Assembly: GCF_000935025.1 (NCBI RefSeq)
Contig: NZ_CP010836.1
Coordinates: 4,759,001 to 4,823,000, forward strand
DNA length: 64,000 nt
Reading direction: 5' to 3'
Source of the DNA: Sphingomonas hengshuiensis
GTDB lineage: Bacteria > Pseudomonadota > Alphaproteobacteria > Sphingomonadales > Sphingomonadaceae
Shown here in pieces: positions 43,949-53,495 of this stretch. The position numbers and the translations under genes were made by a program. The first letter of the stretch is position 1. Each line of letters begins with the position of its first letter. A model generated the notes under the pieces. The model was given only the letters and a program-made list of their open reading frames with translations, was not told where the DNA came from and ran no database searches.

Positions 43949-45417
43949 GTGTTCTTCCTCGTGATGAAATTTGCTGCCCGGATGTTGAACTGGCGCGCCA
44001 GCGGAGCCAGCATCTGGCGGGACGTGAAGGCGGCCCAGACCGTGGCGGCGCCGATCAGCGCAAGCGCAAGCACGATCCCGCGCGGCGTTATCGCGGGTTG
44101 GATCTGCGCGGCGGCAATGCTGCCGATCATCAGCGCGAACGGGACCACCGCAAGCCGCGTTGTCGAACGCAGCAGGCCCGTGCGATGGGTGAGCATCGCC
44201 ACATCGACCACCGAGCGGAAGTTGCGGGCGAGCGCCGCGCCGGCGATTCCCCACCACAGGATTCCGGGCACGGCGAGCGCCACGAACGGCACCGTCTGGA
44301 TCATCATGATCGTCGTGGTGGCCCTGGGCCGGCCTTGCGCCTGGAGCAGGTTGAACGGCACGAGCGCGATCGCGTTCAGCCACAGCGAGAGCGCGATCAG
44401 CTGTCCGACCAGCGCGGCCTTCTCGGCGAAGCCCTGGTTGATCCACAACGACAGAAAGGGTTGCATGATCAGGATGCCGGCGACGCACAGCACCGTCATC
44501 AGCGCGGCATTGGCGCGGACGGCGCGTTCGGCCAGCCGGCGCGCTTCTTCGGGTTCCATTCGCGCAAGCCTGGGGAAGAGCGCGGTCGCCAGCGCATTGG
44601 AAAAGACGACGCCGCGCGTCACCAACTGGAATGGCACCGTATAAAAGGCGATCGCCGAGGCAGGCATGAACGCGGCGATCAGGAAGCGGTCGAGATTGGC
44701 GATGATCGGATTGAGCGCGCTGGCCAGGCTGACCCAGCCGCCATAGCCCAGCAGTTCGCGCGCGAGCGCATGGCCGCCATAGTTCGGGCGGATGCCGGCA
44801 GGAACCGCGCGAAACGCGATCGCCGCCAGCAACGCGACGCTGATCGCGCGTGCGAACAATGTCGCCGGGATCGCGACGGTAAGCGTCGGGGCCAGATACC
44901 AGACGAAGAACAGGGGCAGGATTTGCGTGATGGCCGTACCGATGGTGGTGCGCATATTGAGCAGCAGGAACCGCTCGCGCCCGGTCAGCGCACCGGTGAA
45001 CACGCCCTCGAGCGTCAGAAGCGGGACCGAAAGCGCCAGCCAGGGCAGCACCGGCATAAGCTCGGCCCGCACTTCCGGCGGGGTGTTGAAGACGTGCAGG
45101 AACAAGGGCCCGGCAAGCGCCAGCAGAATCGCGGCGCCGATCAGCCCGAACAGGCTGTTGACGATCAGCGCCGTCCAGAAGGTCTTGGCCCGGACGTCGT
45201 CCGATGCGCCCTTGTGGCGCGCGATCGCAAACGCAGTCGCCCGGCCGAGGCCGAAGTCGAAGAAGTTGAAATAGCCGGTCAGCAGCCAGACGATGGCGAG
45301 GATGCCATAGCGAACCTCGCCGAGCGCGTGCAGGTACAGCGGCACCGTGACCAGCATGAGCAGAATCGGCGCGATCGCGCCGATCAGATTATAGCCTGTG
45401 TGGCGGCGGGTGCTCAT
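43945..45417 (-). CDS. Wzx-type polysaccharide flippase (MOP superfamily)
   Basis: A 490-residue integral membrane protein with about 12-14 helices. LYLHALGEVRYGILAIVWLLTGY-type opening, FDFGLGRATAFAI and RFLIAAFMPASAIAFYTVP are typical of Wzx/RfbX. It would move the lipid-linked repeat unit across the inner membrane. ATG 45417 overlaps the stop of the truncated acyltransferase (ATGA). It is central in the 11-gene operon. Confidence 0.92.
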   Translation of the reverse strand: MSTRRHTGYNLIGAIAPILLMLVTVPLYLHALGEVRYGILAIVWLLTGYFNFFDFGLGRATAFAIARHKGASDDVRAKTFWTALIVNSLFGLIGAAILLALAGPLFLHVFNTPPEVRAELMPVLPWLALSVPLLTLEGVFTGALTGRERFLLLNMRTTIGTAITQILPLFFVWYLAPTLTVAIPATLFARAISVALLAAIAFRAVPAGIRPNYGGHALARELLGYGGWVSLASALNPIIANLDRFLIAAFMPASAIAFYTVPFQLVTRGVVFSNALATALFPRLARMEPEEARRLAERAVRANAALMTVLCVAGILIMQPFLSLWINQGFAEKAALVGQLIALSLWLNAIALVPFNLLQAQGRPRATTTIMMIQTVPFVALAVPGILWWGIAGAALARNFRSVVDVAMLTHRTGLLRSTTRLAVVPFALMIGSIAAAQIQPAITPRGIVLALALIGAATVWAAFTSRQMLAPLARQFNIRAANFITRKNT

Positions 45418-45986
45418 CGGGATCCTCGTGGTACGGCGCGCGCCAGTTTGCGGACCCATTCCGCGGGCGCGCCCTTGTGCCGCAGAGCCGGCGCCTCGAG
45501 CCAGAACCACGAAGCCAGCGCGATCGGAATCGTGATGGCGATCGCGAGCAGGAACAGGGTGACGAACGATTCGGGGCGGTAATATGCCAGGATCAGCACG
45601 ATCACCGGCCCGTGGAGCAGATAGATGCCAAACGACGCGTCCGCGCGGGCGAGCGGCCGGCTCCACGGCCAGCGGACCAGCCCAGGCGCCACCAGATAAC
45701 CGCTGAGACTGAAAAAGACGCTCACGTCAAGAAAGCCCTGCGTGGTGTAGCCATGGCTGAACGTACGCAGATAATCGTCGCGCACGATATCGTGCTGGAG
45801 CGCCATCGCGTGGTGGAAGACCACCGCGCCCGCCGCCGCGATGCGCAGCGTGTCGAAGCCGGGGGCGTGGTTGCCCGCCGCGGTATAGGCTGCGCCCAGC
45901 GACTGGACGCGCGGGCGGCGGACAGCCGCGTCGAGCGCGGGCGATGCGGGATGGGCCGGCAGCACGGGCCGATCGGACGCGCTCAT
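45414..45986 (-). CDS. Acyltransferase-3 family protein with large internal deletion
   Basis: A 190-residue frame. Residues 40-105 match the N-terminal part of acyltransferase 3 (FDTLRIAAAGAVVFHHAMAL, then FLDVSVFFSLSGYLV). Straight afterwards comes the family's C-terminal part (ADASFGIYLLHGP, then SWFWLEAPALRHK). Normal members have 330-400 residues and about ten helices; here the middle 150 or more residues are missing without loss of frame. Start and stop still overlap both neighbours by 4 bases. It is probably an inactive remnant kept in frame by coupling, although a short functional protein cannot be excluded. Confidence 0.7.
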   Translation of the reverse strand: MSASDRPVLPAHPASPALDAAVRRPRVQSLGAAYTAAGNHAPGFDTLRIAAAGAVVFHHAMALQHDIVRDDYLRTFSHGYTTQGFLDVSVFFSLSGYLVAPGLVRWPWSRPLARADASFGIYLLHGPVIVLILAYYRPESFVTLFLLAIAITIPIALASWFWLEAPALRHKGAPAEWVRKLARAVPRGSR

Positions 45987-46849
45987 GCGGTACGCGAACT
46001 CGTATCGCGCAGCCAGCGGCCCTGCTGGCCGAGAATCCGGGTCCATTGGAAGCGAAGCCGTCCGGCAGTCTTTATCGCCAGATAGGCGCACACGGCGAAG
46101 GGCTGGCGCGCGAATTCCGCGCGCAGCGCGTGGCCGGTCGTCGCCGGGCGCGCCTCCGGGGTCGGATACAGGCGGCGCAACTCGGCGTCGCCGGCGCGGC
46201 GGCGGCCCTCGATGCGGACCAGGCTGGCGACATCCCTCGGCGGAAACATGGTGAAGCACACCGGGGCGCCGTCCGGCCCAAGTGCAACGCGCCGCCGCTG
46301 GGCAGCGGCGAAGCGCGAGCGGACGAAGCCATCGTCGCTGATGATCGCGGGAAAGGTGCCGACAGCTGCCAGCCCAGCCTCGGAAAGGCCGAAGATGCCG
46401 GACCCGACCATGGCATCGGTGATATAGGGCAGCCGGCACCAGACGCGGTAATAGGCGCGAACCAGGCGGCTGCAATCGGTCACGTCGACGCGGATCGCCG
46501 GCGCGGCGGCCATTGCGCCCGGTTGCGCAAGCGCGGCGGCGGTGGCCATCAGCGCGCGGTGGTCGACGACGATGTCCGCGTCCAGGAAGAAGCGGGGAAG
46601 CGCAGTCGCGGCGCCGCTGCCGGCGTTGAGCGCCGCGGTCTTCGATCCCTTGGCGAGTTCCAGCACGACGACACCGGCAAAGCCCCGCGCTATCTCGGCG
46701 GTGCGGTCGCTGCACCCGTTGGGCACGACGATGATCTCCGGCATTTCACCCGCCGGGACGTCACGGATGAGCGCGGCGAGGCAACGGCGGATCACCGCCT
46801 CCTCGTCATGCGCCGGTATCACCACCGAATAGGGTGGCGGCACCGTCAT
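45983..46849 (-). CDS. Family 2 glycosyltransferase
   Basis: A 288-residue GT-A fold enzyme. YSVVIPAHDEEAVIRRCLAA starts the nucleotide-binding part, the DxD motif is FLDADIVV, and IISDDGFVRSR is the acceptor/base region. A C-terminal hydrophobic patch may touch the membrane. ATG 46849 is chosen because GGGGGA lies 7 bases upstream; an ATG at 46870 is in frame. It overlaps the acyltransferase-3 gene by 4 bases. The sugar is unknown. Confidence 0.88.
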   Translation of the reverse strand: MTVPPPYSVVIPAHDEEAVIRRCLAALIRDVPAGEMPEIIVVPNGCSDRTAEIARGFAGVVVLELAKGSKTAALNAGSGAATALPRFFLDADIVVDHRALMATAAALAQPGAMAAAPAIRVDVTDCSRLVRAYYRVWCRLPYITDAMVGSGIFGLSEAGLAAVGTFPAIISDDGFVRSRFAAAQRRRVALGPDGAPVCFTMFPPRDVASLVRIEGRRRAGDAELRRLYPTPEARPATTGHALRAEFARQPFAVCAYLAIKTAGRLRFQWTRILGQQGRWLRDTSSRTA

Positions 46850-46872
46850 TCTGGTCCCCCGCGCGTCCATCG

Positions 46873-47880
46873 CTATTTCAGCGCCCGCGCAACCGGGCCG
46901 TTCTTCCAGAGCGCCCGGCGGCGCCACGCCTCGCCCCATTCGCGGGCAGAATCGACATGGCGCTGGTTGCGGCTGACGCGCGCGATCGCGCCATAGGCGC
47001 CGGCCCGCCACGCGGCCCCCGCCATGGTGACGGCGCGCCCGAAACCGCGCCATCCGGGTGAAAACTGCCGCTGGATCAGTCCGATCCGCGCCCCGAAGAC
47101 ATAGCAGATCCGATCCGCGAACTGCCGCGCGCTCGCGCCGCCATAATGGACGATCGTGGTGTCGGGGGTGATCGCCGGCCTGGCGCCCGCCGCACGCGCC
47201 CGCGCGCACAGATCGGCCTCTTCGCCATACATGAAGAAGGTCTCGTCAAACCCCTTCAGCTGGCGCCACAGGTCGCGCTCGATCAGCAGCAGGCAGCCGG
47301 TGACGATATCGACTTCGCGCACCGTGTCGCGGCGCCAGCCCCCATAGGCCTCCGGGTTGAACAGCGCCGAGCTCTTGAACGCCGCCGCCAGTCCGGACGC
47401 CATGCAAAACGCGCTCCACGGCGTAATGCGCGCGAAGCACGAAGCCTTGTTGAGCGACCTGTCGCCAAACACGGTCCGCCCGCCCCACATGCGCGCCGCC
47501 GGTCTTGCCGCGGCAAAGGCAACCAGCTTGTCGATGGCGCGATCGAGGACCACGGTATCGGTGTTCAGAAGCAGGAACAACGCGCCCTGCGCGAGATCGG
47601 CGGCCATGTTGGTGGCCTTCGCAAACCCGTGATTGGTGCCGCTGCGTACCAGCCTGACCTGGGGGAACTCCGCCGCGATCGCATCGGCGGAACCGTCGTG
47701 CGAAGCGTTATCGATCAGGATCACTTCGATCCGGGTCTCGCGGGTTTCGGCGTAGAGCGATCGCAGGCAGGCGAGCGTCATGTCGCGCGTGTTCCAGTTC
47801 ACCATCAGGATGGAAAGCTGGGGAGCCGCCTCTGCGGGCGAAACCGCCCCTGCCGCGGGGTAAGTGTCCGCGCCGCTCAT
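46873..47880 (-). CDS. Family 2 glycosyltransferase, rhamnosyltransferase-like (WbbL type)
   Basis: A 335-residue GT2 enzyme. [42 protein letters not shown] (DxD) and [20 protein letters not shown], followed by [11 protein letters not shown], match the WbbL group, whose members often add rhamnose. Since the locus makes dTDP-rhamnose, this is the best rhamnosyltransferase candidate. It overlaps the upstream acyltransferase by 4 bases. Confidence 0.88.
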   Translation of the reverse strand: MSGADTYPAAGAVSPAEAAPQLSILMVNWNTRDMTLACLRSLYAETRETRIEVILIDNASHDGSADAIAAEFPQVRLVRSGTNHGFAKATNMAADLAQGALFLLLNTDTVVLDRAIDKLVAFAAARPAARMWGGRTVFGDRSLNKASCFARITPWSAFCMASGLAAAFKSSALFNPEAYGGWRRDTVREVDIVTGCLLLIERDLWRQLKGFDETFFMYGEEADLCARARAAGARPAITPDTTIVHYGGASARQFADRICYVFGARIGLIQRQFSPGWRGFGRAVTMAGAAWRAGAYGAIARVSRNQRHVDSAREWGEAWRRRALWKNGPVARALK

Positions 47881-48398
47881 AATTTCCGTCCCCGTCCTGC
47901 TTGTCTGAATGCTTTGGAAGGCAGCGCCGCGACGCTGTCGTCGCTGTCGCGAAGCTGGGCCTCGGTGCTGTCCGCTGCCGCCAGCCGCCCGAATTTCCCG
48001 GTCTCGATACCGCTTTTGATGACGCGCGCGGGATTGCCGGCGACGATGCAGCGCGGCGGCACGTCGCGCGTGACGACGCTGCCCGCGCCGACGATCGACC
48101 CGTCGCCGATCGTGACCCCGGGCAGGATCATGCTGCGCCCGCCGAGGAAGCAGTTCCGCCCGATCCGGGTGTGCAGATACAGGCCGCGCACGCGATCATG
48201 GGTGAGGATTCGCGCCTCGAACGCGACATAGCTGTCGGGGCCGATGTGCACGCCGCGCGGAAAGGTACGGTCGAGCTTTGCGCTCAGCGACAATTGCGCG
48301 CTGGGATCGATATCCATTCCGAACAGGCGCGTGAAATAGAAATGGCGCGCCCGGCCGAAGATCCGGCGCAGCGGATCGAGATGGTTGAGACTGAGCAT
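47877..48398 (-). CDS. Hexapeptide-repeat O-acyltransferase
   Basis: A 173-residue left-handed beta-helix acyltransferase with repeats from about residue 50 to 145 ([51 protein letters not shown]). AGNPARVIK closes the coil. It probably acetylates a sugar of the repeat unit. The ATG at 48398 shares a base with the polymerase stop (TGATG). This is the second such enzyme in the operon. Confidence 0.85.
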   Translation of the reverse strand: MLSLNHLDPLRRIFGRARHFYFTRLFGMDIDPSAQLSLSAKLDRTFPRGVHIGPDSYVAFEARILTHDRVRGLYLHTRIGRNCFLGGRSMILPGVTIGDGSIVGAGSVVTRDVPPRCIVAGNPARVIKSGIETGKFGRLAAADSTEAQLRDSDDSVAALPSKAFRQAGRGRKL

Positions 48399-49756
48399 CA
48401 GCGCGCCTTGTTCGAAGGGAGAGTGGCGGGCGGCGGCGCTGCGGTTCGCCGGGCGCGCGACTGCACCGCTGCGATTTCGGAAATCACCGTCGCGCTCATG
48501 CCAACCGTGACCCCGAGCAGCAAGTAGAACCAGGACAGGACATTGTCCCACAGCGCAACCGTCCAGACCAGGAGCCAGAAGCAGAACAGTGATATGATGA
48601 GGCCGACAAAAACATCGGCGCGCGCGGGATCGAACGGAAGCAGGGCGCGCCGCGCCCGATTGGCGAGGGCGATGGTGCAAAATACCGCCGCGGTCGCCGC
48701 GAGCGCCGCAGGCATCCCGAACCGCATCGCGAGAAACAGCCAGTAATTGTCGATGCTGTCGGTGAGCATCCAAACCGGCCGCTCATAAGATTCATTGCCG
48801 ATCCCGAGCCACGGATGGGCGAGCGCCGAGGCCGAGCCGAAATCCCAGATCAGAATGCGAAAATAGCCGGTCTGCGGGTCCAGTGTGAGATTGCGCACGA
48901 TCCAGCGCATTGCACCGCCGTCGGCGCCGAACTGCAGCGCCAGCAGCGCCAGGATTCCCAATATTACGATGGGGCGCCAGTCCAGCCGCTTGAGCGTGAG
49001 GCGAGAGACGAACACGTATATCGCGAGCGCCAGCGCGACGAGAAACGAGAGAATCGCCGCCGAACTCACCGCAAATAGTGCGAACAACCCCACCGTCGCG
49101 CGGTGCCCGTTTCCCTTCGTTCCCCGGAACGCGAAGTAATATAGGGGAAAGAGCGACGCGAAGAACATGCCCGCGAGGATCTGATGCGGGAACACCGAAA
49201 GCCCGCGCATCAGCCCCATGCGCAATTGTTGGTCGGGAACGAAATGGAGCGGAAACAGCGCAGTCACGATGAAGCGATGGGTGACGCTTTCGATTAATAA
49301 AATCGCGCCGACGACGCAGATCGGCAGGAACGACACGCTCAGAAAGCGGCGCCACTGATCGGGATGCGCAAAATAGACGCGACCGATGAAGTAGCTGACC
49401 AGAATGTCGAGCGCGGTTCGTCCGCCGTCCTCGATCCCGGGCAGAATGCCCGAATTGGCCATCATCGAAACGATCGTCCATCCGCCCAGGAACAGGATGA
49501 GCCAATCCACGGCGTTGAACCGCGTGCCGCGACGAACCATCTGCAGGAGCAGGAAGGGCAGCAGCACGATCAGCGCGACGCGATAGGGGAACAGCAGCAG
49601 CCCCCCGACCTGGGCCTGCAGGCCCGTCGGCGTAAGGATACCGGCCAGCAGGATCAGCGGCGGGGCGATCTTTTCCAGCCGCAGGCCGGGCAGTTGCCTC
49701 GGCAGCATGCGGGTAAGGATCGGCGGGCGCGCACCGGCTGCGGGAGCGCTGGTCAT
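48398..49756 (-). CDS. Wzy-like O-antigen polymerase/ligase-type membrane protein
   Basis: A 452-residue protein with about 11-12 membrane helices and a larger periplasmic loop in the second half ([27 protein letters not shown] in outline). HPWLGIGN is the usual Wzy/WaaL-type signature. It would link repeat units into the polymer on the periplasmic side. It is separated from the GT4 gene by 39 bases, the largest gap in the operon. A second protein of this class is encoded at 58738. Confidence 0.83.
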   Translation of the reverse strand: MTSAPAAGARPPILTRMLPRQLPGLRLEKIAPPLILLAGILTPTGLQAQVGGLLLFPYRVALIVLLPFLLLQMVRRGTRFNAVDWLILFLGGWTIVSMMANSGILPGIEDGGRTALDILVSYFIGRVYFAHPDQWRRFLSVSFLPICVVGAILLIESVTHRFIVTALFPLHFVPDQQLRMGLMRGLSVFPHQILAGMFFASLFPLYYFAFRGTKGNGHRATVGLFALFAVSSAAILSFLVALALAIYVFVSRLTLKRLDWRPIVILGILALLALQFGADGGAMRWIVRNLTLDPQTGYFRILIWDFGSASALAHPWLGIGNESYERPVWMLTDSIDNYWLFLAMRFGMPAALAATAAVFCTIALANRARRALLPFDPARADVFVGLIISLFCFWLLVWTVALWDNVLSWFYLLLGVTVGMSATVISEIAAVQSRARRTAAPPPATLPSNKAR

Positions 49757-49795
49757 CCCGTGATCTTCCTGCCTGGCGTGGGAGCGTGCGCGGGA

Positions 49796-51091
49796 TCAGC
49801 GTGCGAACAGCGCATCATATGCCGCAAGCAGTTTCGGGCGCTCATGCTCCCAGGAGAGTTGGTCATGGACGCGCTGGAGGCCGGATGCGCCCATCTGCGC
49901 CCGTCGATCGGGATCGTCGAGCAGCGCCACGATGTTCGCGGCGAAATCCAGCGAATCGTTGGCGCGCGCGTACAGCGACGCGTCCTGCGCCGAAAACCGC
50001 CCCTCGGTCACGTCGAACTGAACGATCGGCTTTCCCAGCGCCATATATTCCATGATCTTGTTCATGGTGCTGAGGTCGTTCATCGCATCGACTCGGTCCG
50101 GATTGACGCAGACATCGGCGGTATTGAGCATCGCCATCATCAGTTCGTCGGGCGCGCGGCCGGTGAAGGTGAAGATGTCGCTCACTCCGCGCTCCGCGGC
50201 ATAGGCTTTGATCGCCTCGAGTTCGGGGCCCCCGCCGACGATGCCATAATGGATGTCGTCGCGCCCCTGGCTGCGGATCAAGGCGGCGGCATCGACCAGC
50301 AGGTCGAGCCCCTCCTGCCGCCCGATCACGCCGACATATCCGATCAGATAGCGGCGCCCCTGCTTGAGCTCCGGCTGCGCCGGACCAGGATGGATCTTCG
50401 CCAGATTCGGGCCCGAACGCACGACGAACACCCGATCGGGCCGCATCTTGCCGCGCTCGATCGCTATCCGCCGATAGCTCTCATTGGTGGCGATCGAGAC
50501 CGAGGCGAGCGCGAACGTCATCCGTTCGGCAAGCACCATCGCGCGATATTGCAGGCCCCGCTTGGCGAATTTGGTCTCGAACAATTCGGGACAGAGATCG
50601 TGATGGTCGAACAGAAAGCGCTTGCCGAGCGGTCGGAAGAGCATCGCGACCAGGAAGATCAGGTCGGGCGGATTGCATGCGTGAATCACGTCGAAGCCGC
50701 GCGTGAACAACACGCGCAGCGTCAGCGTCAACTCGCTCCAGAGCGCGGCGCCATATTCGCGAATATAGCCGGCGAGCCCGTTTCCCTCGGCCGGAAGGTC
50801 GTGGCGGTAGACATGGATGCCGGAAACCAGCTCATATCCTTTCGGATAGTCCATGCCCGTCGGGCAGATCACGCTCACTTCATAGCCGGCGTCGCGCAAC
50901 GTTGTCGCTTCCAGCCAGACCCGCCGGTCGAACGGCACCGGGAGGTTTTCGACGATGATCAGAACCCGGCGCGGGCGCGCGCGCGCGCCCGGCCGCGCTG
51001 CGCCTCTTGCCGGTGCAGCCTCGGTCGGGCCGGGAGCGGGCGCCAAGGGATGCTCGCCGTCGACCCGGGGAAGGGACGCGGTGTGGTTCAT
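49796..51091 (-). CDS. Family 4 glycosyltransferase
   Basis: A 431-residue GT-B fold enzyme. A Pro/Ala/Arg-rich leader of about 40 residues precedes RVLIIVENLPVPFDRRVWLE. DHHDLCPELFETKF is a conserved GT4 block, and the donor site is VNPDRVDAMNDLSTMNKIME, followed by YMALGKPIV. It resembles WbpY/ExoA-neighbour GT4 enzymes that lack an assigned sugar. It overlaps the AlgD-like dehydrogenase by 4 bases. Confidence 0.9.
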   Translation of the reverse strand: MNHTASLPRVDGEHPLAPAPGPTEAAPARGAARPGARARPRRVLIIVENLPVPFDRRVWLEATTLRDAGYEVSVICPTGMDYPKGYELVSGIHVYRHDLPAEGNGLAGYIREYGAALWSELTLTLRVLFTRGFDVIHACNPPDLIFLVAMLFRPLGKRFLFDHHDLCPELFETKFAKRGLQYRAMVLAERMTFALASVSIATNESYRRIAIERGKMRPDRVFVVRSGPNLAKIHPGPAQPELKQGRRYLIGYVGVIGRQEGLDLLVDAAALIRSQGRDDIHYGIVGGGPELEAIKAYAAERGVSDIFTFTGRAPDELMMAMLNTADVCVNPDRVDAMNDLSTMNKIMEYMALGKPIVQFDVTEGRFSAQDASLYARANDSLDFAANIVALLDDPDRRAQMGASGLQRVHDQLSWEHERPKLLAAYDALFAR

Positions 51092-52356
51092 GGGATGACG
51101 TTGACCGAAACCACCGGCACGTCGCGCAGCGGCAGCGCGTGCGCATCGCCGCGCGCGTCGAGGATCGCCGCGATGTCCAGCGATTCGAGCATGTCGATGT
51201 CGCGCACCAACAGTCCGTTGAGCTCGGGCAGATGGGCGAAGGAATAGCCCAGATTATGGCCGAGCAGCGCGCTCGGCTCGATCTGGGGGTCCCAGATGTA
51301 CAGGTCGAATCCGCCGTTGAGGACGCGCCGCGCCAGGTCGACATAGGGGCTTTCGCGCAGGTCGTCGCTGTTGGCCTTGAATGCGAGGCCGTTGAGCAGC
51401 ACGCGGGCACCGGGCTTCAGACCCAGCGTGGCAAGTTCGAAGACGAAGCGCTTATGGGCCTCGTTCGAGCGCAGGATCGAATCGATCAGGAAGGTCTCCG
51501 CACCGGTCTCGTTGGCGAGAAACGTCAATGCGCGCACGTCCTTGGGCAGGCACGATCCCCCAAAGGCGCCACCGGGACGAAGGTAATAAGGCGAGATGTT
51601 GAGCTTCGTATCCGAAACAAAGATCTCGTGCACCGTCCGCGCCGAGACCTGTTCGCGCAGGCAGATCCGGCCGATCTCGTTGGCGAACGCGACTTTCAGC
51701 GCATGAAAGCTGTTGTCGACGAACTTCGTAATCTCGGCTTCGCGATAGCCGACGTTGAAGCGCGGCGCGTCGATCCCCGCATACATCTGGTCGAGCGCAG
51801 CCGAGGGCCGTCCGTCGCGGGTGCCGGCCACGATCTTGGGAGGCGCCCAATAGTCCTTCAGCGCAGTCGCTTCGCGAAGGAACTCGGGATTATAGACAAG
51901 CTCGATCACGTCGGCGAGGTTTTCATGGTACCGCCGGAAGATCGGCTCGATCAGGCGTTCGACCGACCCGGGACGCATCGTCGAGCGATAGACGACGGTC
52001 AGCGGCTTCGCGCGCGGCGTCGTCGAGATCGCGGCACGGGCGATGTGATGCGAAACCTCCGCAATATAGCGCATGTCGTGCGAGCCATCGATGCCGCTGG
52101 GCGTGCCCACGCAGACGATCGCGACATCCACGTCGCTCAGATCGTGCAATTCGGTCTGCGCGCTCAACCGGCCGGCGAGTACCCCCGCCGACAGCAGATC
52201 CTCCACCCCCGGCTCGTAGATCGGGCTTCGACCGGCGTTGATCAGTTCGACCTTTCGCTCGCTGATGTCCACCCCGATCACGTCGTGGCCGTCGCGAACC
52301 AGGCAGGCAGCCGAAGTAATTCCGACGTACCCAACGCCGTAGATCGCAATTCTCAT
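51088..52356 (-). CDS. AlgD-like nucleotide-sugar 6-dehydrogenase (GDP-mannose/UDP-glucose DH family)
   Basis: A 422-residue NAD-dependent four-electron dehydrogenase: MRIAIYGVGYVGITSAACLV (NAD site), AGRSPIYEPGVEDLL, NPEFLREATALKDY, the catalytic Cys in GGSCLPKDVRAL, and FKANSDDLRESP. The wording of these blocks is closest to GDP-mannose 6-dehydrogenase (AlgD) rather than to bacterial UDP-glucose dehydrogenase. It would yield GDP-mannuronate or another uronate. ATG 52356 with GGGGAA upstream is chosen over 52389. It is the first gene of the 11-gene operon; the AT-rich gap before it is a likely shared promoter region. Confidence 0.87.
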   Translation of the reverse strand: MRIAIYGVGYVGITSAACLVRDGHDVIGVDISERKVELINAGRSPIYEPGVEDLLSAGVLAGRLSAQTELHDLSDVDVAIVCVGTPSGIDGSHDMRYIAEVSHHIARAAISTTPRAKPLTVVYRSTMRPGSVERLIEPIFRRYHENLADVIELVYNPEFLREATALKDYWAPPKIVAGTRDGRPSAALDQMYAGIDAPRFNVGYREAEITKFVDNSFHALKVAFANEIGRICLREQVSARTVHEIFVSDTKLNISPYYLRPGGAFGGSCLPKDVRALTFLANETGAETFLIDSILRSNEAHKRFVFELATLGLKPGARVLLNGLAFKANSDDLRESPYVDLARRVLNGGFDLYIWDPQIEPSALLGHNLGYSFAHLPELNGLLVRDIDMLESLDIAAILDARGDAHALPLRDVPVVSVNVIP

Positions 52357-52517
52357 AGATAATTCCCCGAGGTCACGAAATGCCCCCAAATATATGTTTA
52401 GTTACTGTGGAACGACGCGGCTATCTACAAATATGAAGACGCGGACATGCTGCAACATGCTGTAGAAATCTCGCGGATGCTTTGCGCAAAATTTCCGTAA
52501 AAACGGAAGTTGACATT

Positions 52518-53495
52518 ATGGGTCTGCGGGAAATAAATATCATTTCTACGGCACGTTGGAGCGGCGCGGCGCTCTTTTGCATGATATTGGCTTGGTATCT
52601 CGCCTTCACGGCGTTTGGCGACCGACCCCCGTATCTGGGCTATGTGAACGCCTTTGGTTTCTGGCTTGGGCTCGGCGCGCTGCTTGCCGGCGTCGCGCTG
52701 GCAATCGCGCGTGCCTGGCTCGCGGCTGCGGGTGCCGTTGCGCTCGCGCTGGTCGTCCTCAGCCATGGCGGGGTGGCATTGCACCGCGGGCGCGATGCGC
52801 CGCCGGCGTCCGGCACGGCCCGGGTCCGTCTGGTGACGGCCTCGCTTCGCTCGCTGAACGACGACATGGAGGACGCAGCACGGATGCTCCTGTCCTTCCG
52901 GCCCGACATCATCGCAGTCCAGGAAGCCGATCCCGGGCCGCTTCTCGCCGCACTCGATCGCCGGAGCGGCGGGCGCTGGCAGATGGCGCGGCTTCGCAAC
53001 GAGGCGGTGCTGTGCCGCTGCCCGGTCGAGGGCGCCGCCGGCGACGCGAAAGTGCTTCGCGCGACCGCGCGGCTCGCATCCGGTCCGCTCACCATCTGGA
53101 GCGTCCATGCGCCGAAAAGCTATGGCCGACCGCTCGAGCTGTTGCGCTTTTCCGACGCACTGCGCGCGGACATGCTCGCGCATCAGCCCGGAATCGTCGC
53201 GGGCGATCTCAACGCCACGCCGTGGAACGACGGCTATCGTGCGCTCGCCGACAGCTATTCCGATGCGTGGCTGAAGGCGGGTTCGGGCCCGGGTTTCACA
53301 TTCCCTTCGCGAGCCCGCCGCGCCGGCTGGCTCTTTCCCTATCTGCGGCTTGATTACGTCCTCGCGTCGCCGACCCTCGATCCCGTGCGGGCGTCGACGG
53401 GCGTGGCGAGCCACGGCGCCGATCATTTGCCGCTCGTGGTCGAGTTCGCGGTGCCGCATCACGCCGCGACCGAAGCCGCGATGTTGAGCAGGTAG
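52518..53495 (+). CDS. Membrane-anchored endonuclease/exonuclease/phosphatase (EEP) family protein
   Basis: A 325-residue protein. Two or three membrane helices occupy residues 10-85, followed by an EEP domain with all key motifs: [13 protein letters not shown] (metal-binding Glu), [10 protein letters not shown] (Asp, Asn), LDYVLAS and GADHLPLV (Asp, His). Such proteins often cleave phosphodiester or phosphate groups of lipids or sugars, not only DNA. ATG 52518 is preferred over a TTG at 52482. The 3' end overlaps rmlA by 37 bases tail to tail. It is the only plus-strand gene between the two minus-strand blocks. Confidence 0.83.
   Translation: MGLREINIISTARWSGAALFCMILAWYLAFTAFGDRPPYLGYVNAFGFWLGLGALLAGVALAIARAWLAAAGAVALALVVLSHGGVALHRGRDAPPASGTARVRLVTASLRSLNDDMEDAARMLLSFRPDIIAVQEADPGPLLAALDRRSGGRWQMARLRNEAVLCRCPVEGAAGDAKVLRATARLASGPLTIWSVHAPKSYGRPLELLRFSDALRADMLAHQPGIVAGDLNATPWNDGYRALADSYSDAWLKAGSGPGFTFPSRARRAGWLFPYLRLDYVLASPTLDPVRASTGVASHGADHLPLVVEFAVPHHAATEAAMLSR

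Noticed and set aside
43933..45582. Long plus-strand frame over the flippase and FkbM genes
   Set aside because: Composition is His/Arg/Gln-rich shadow sequence; the minus strand encodes clear membrane helices and overlapping gene starts.
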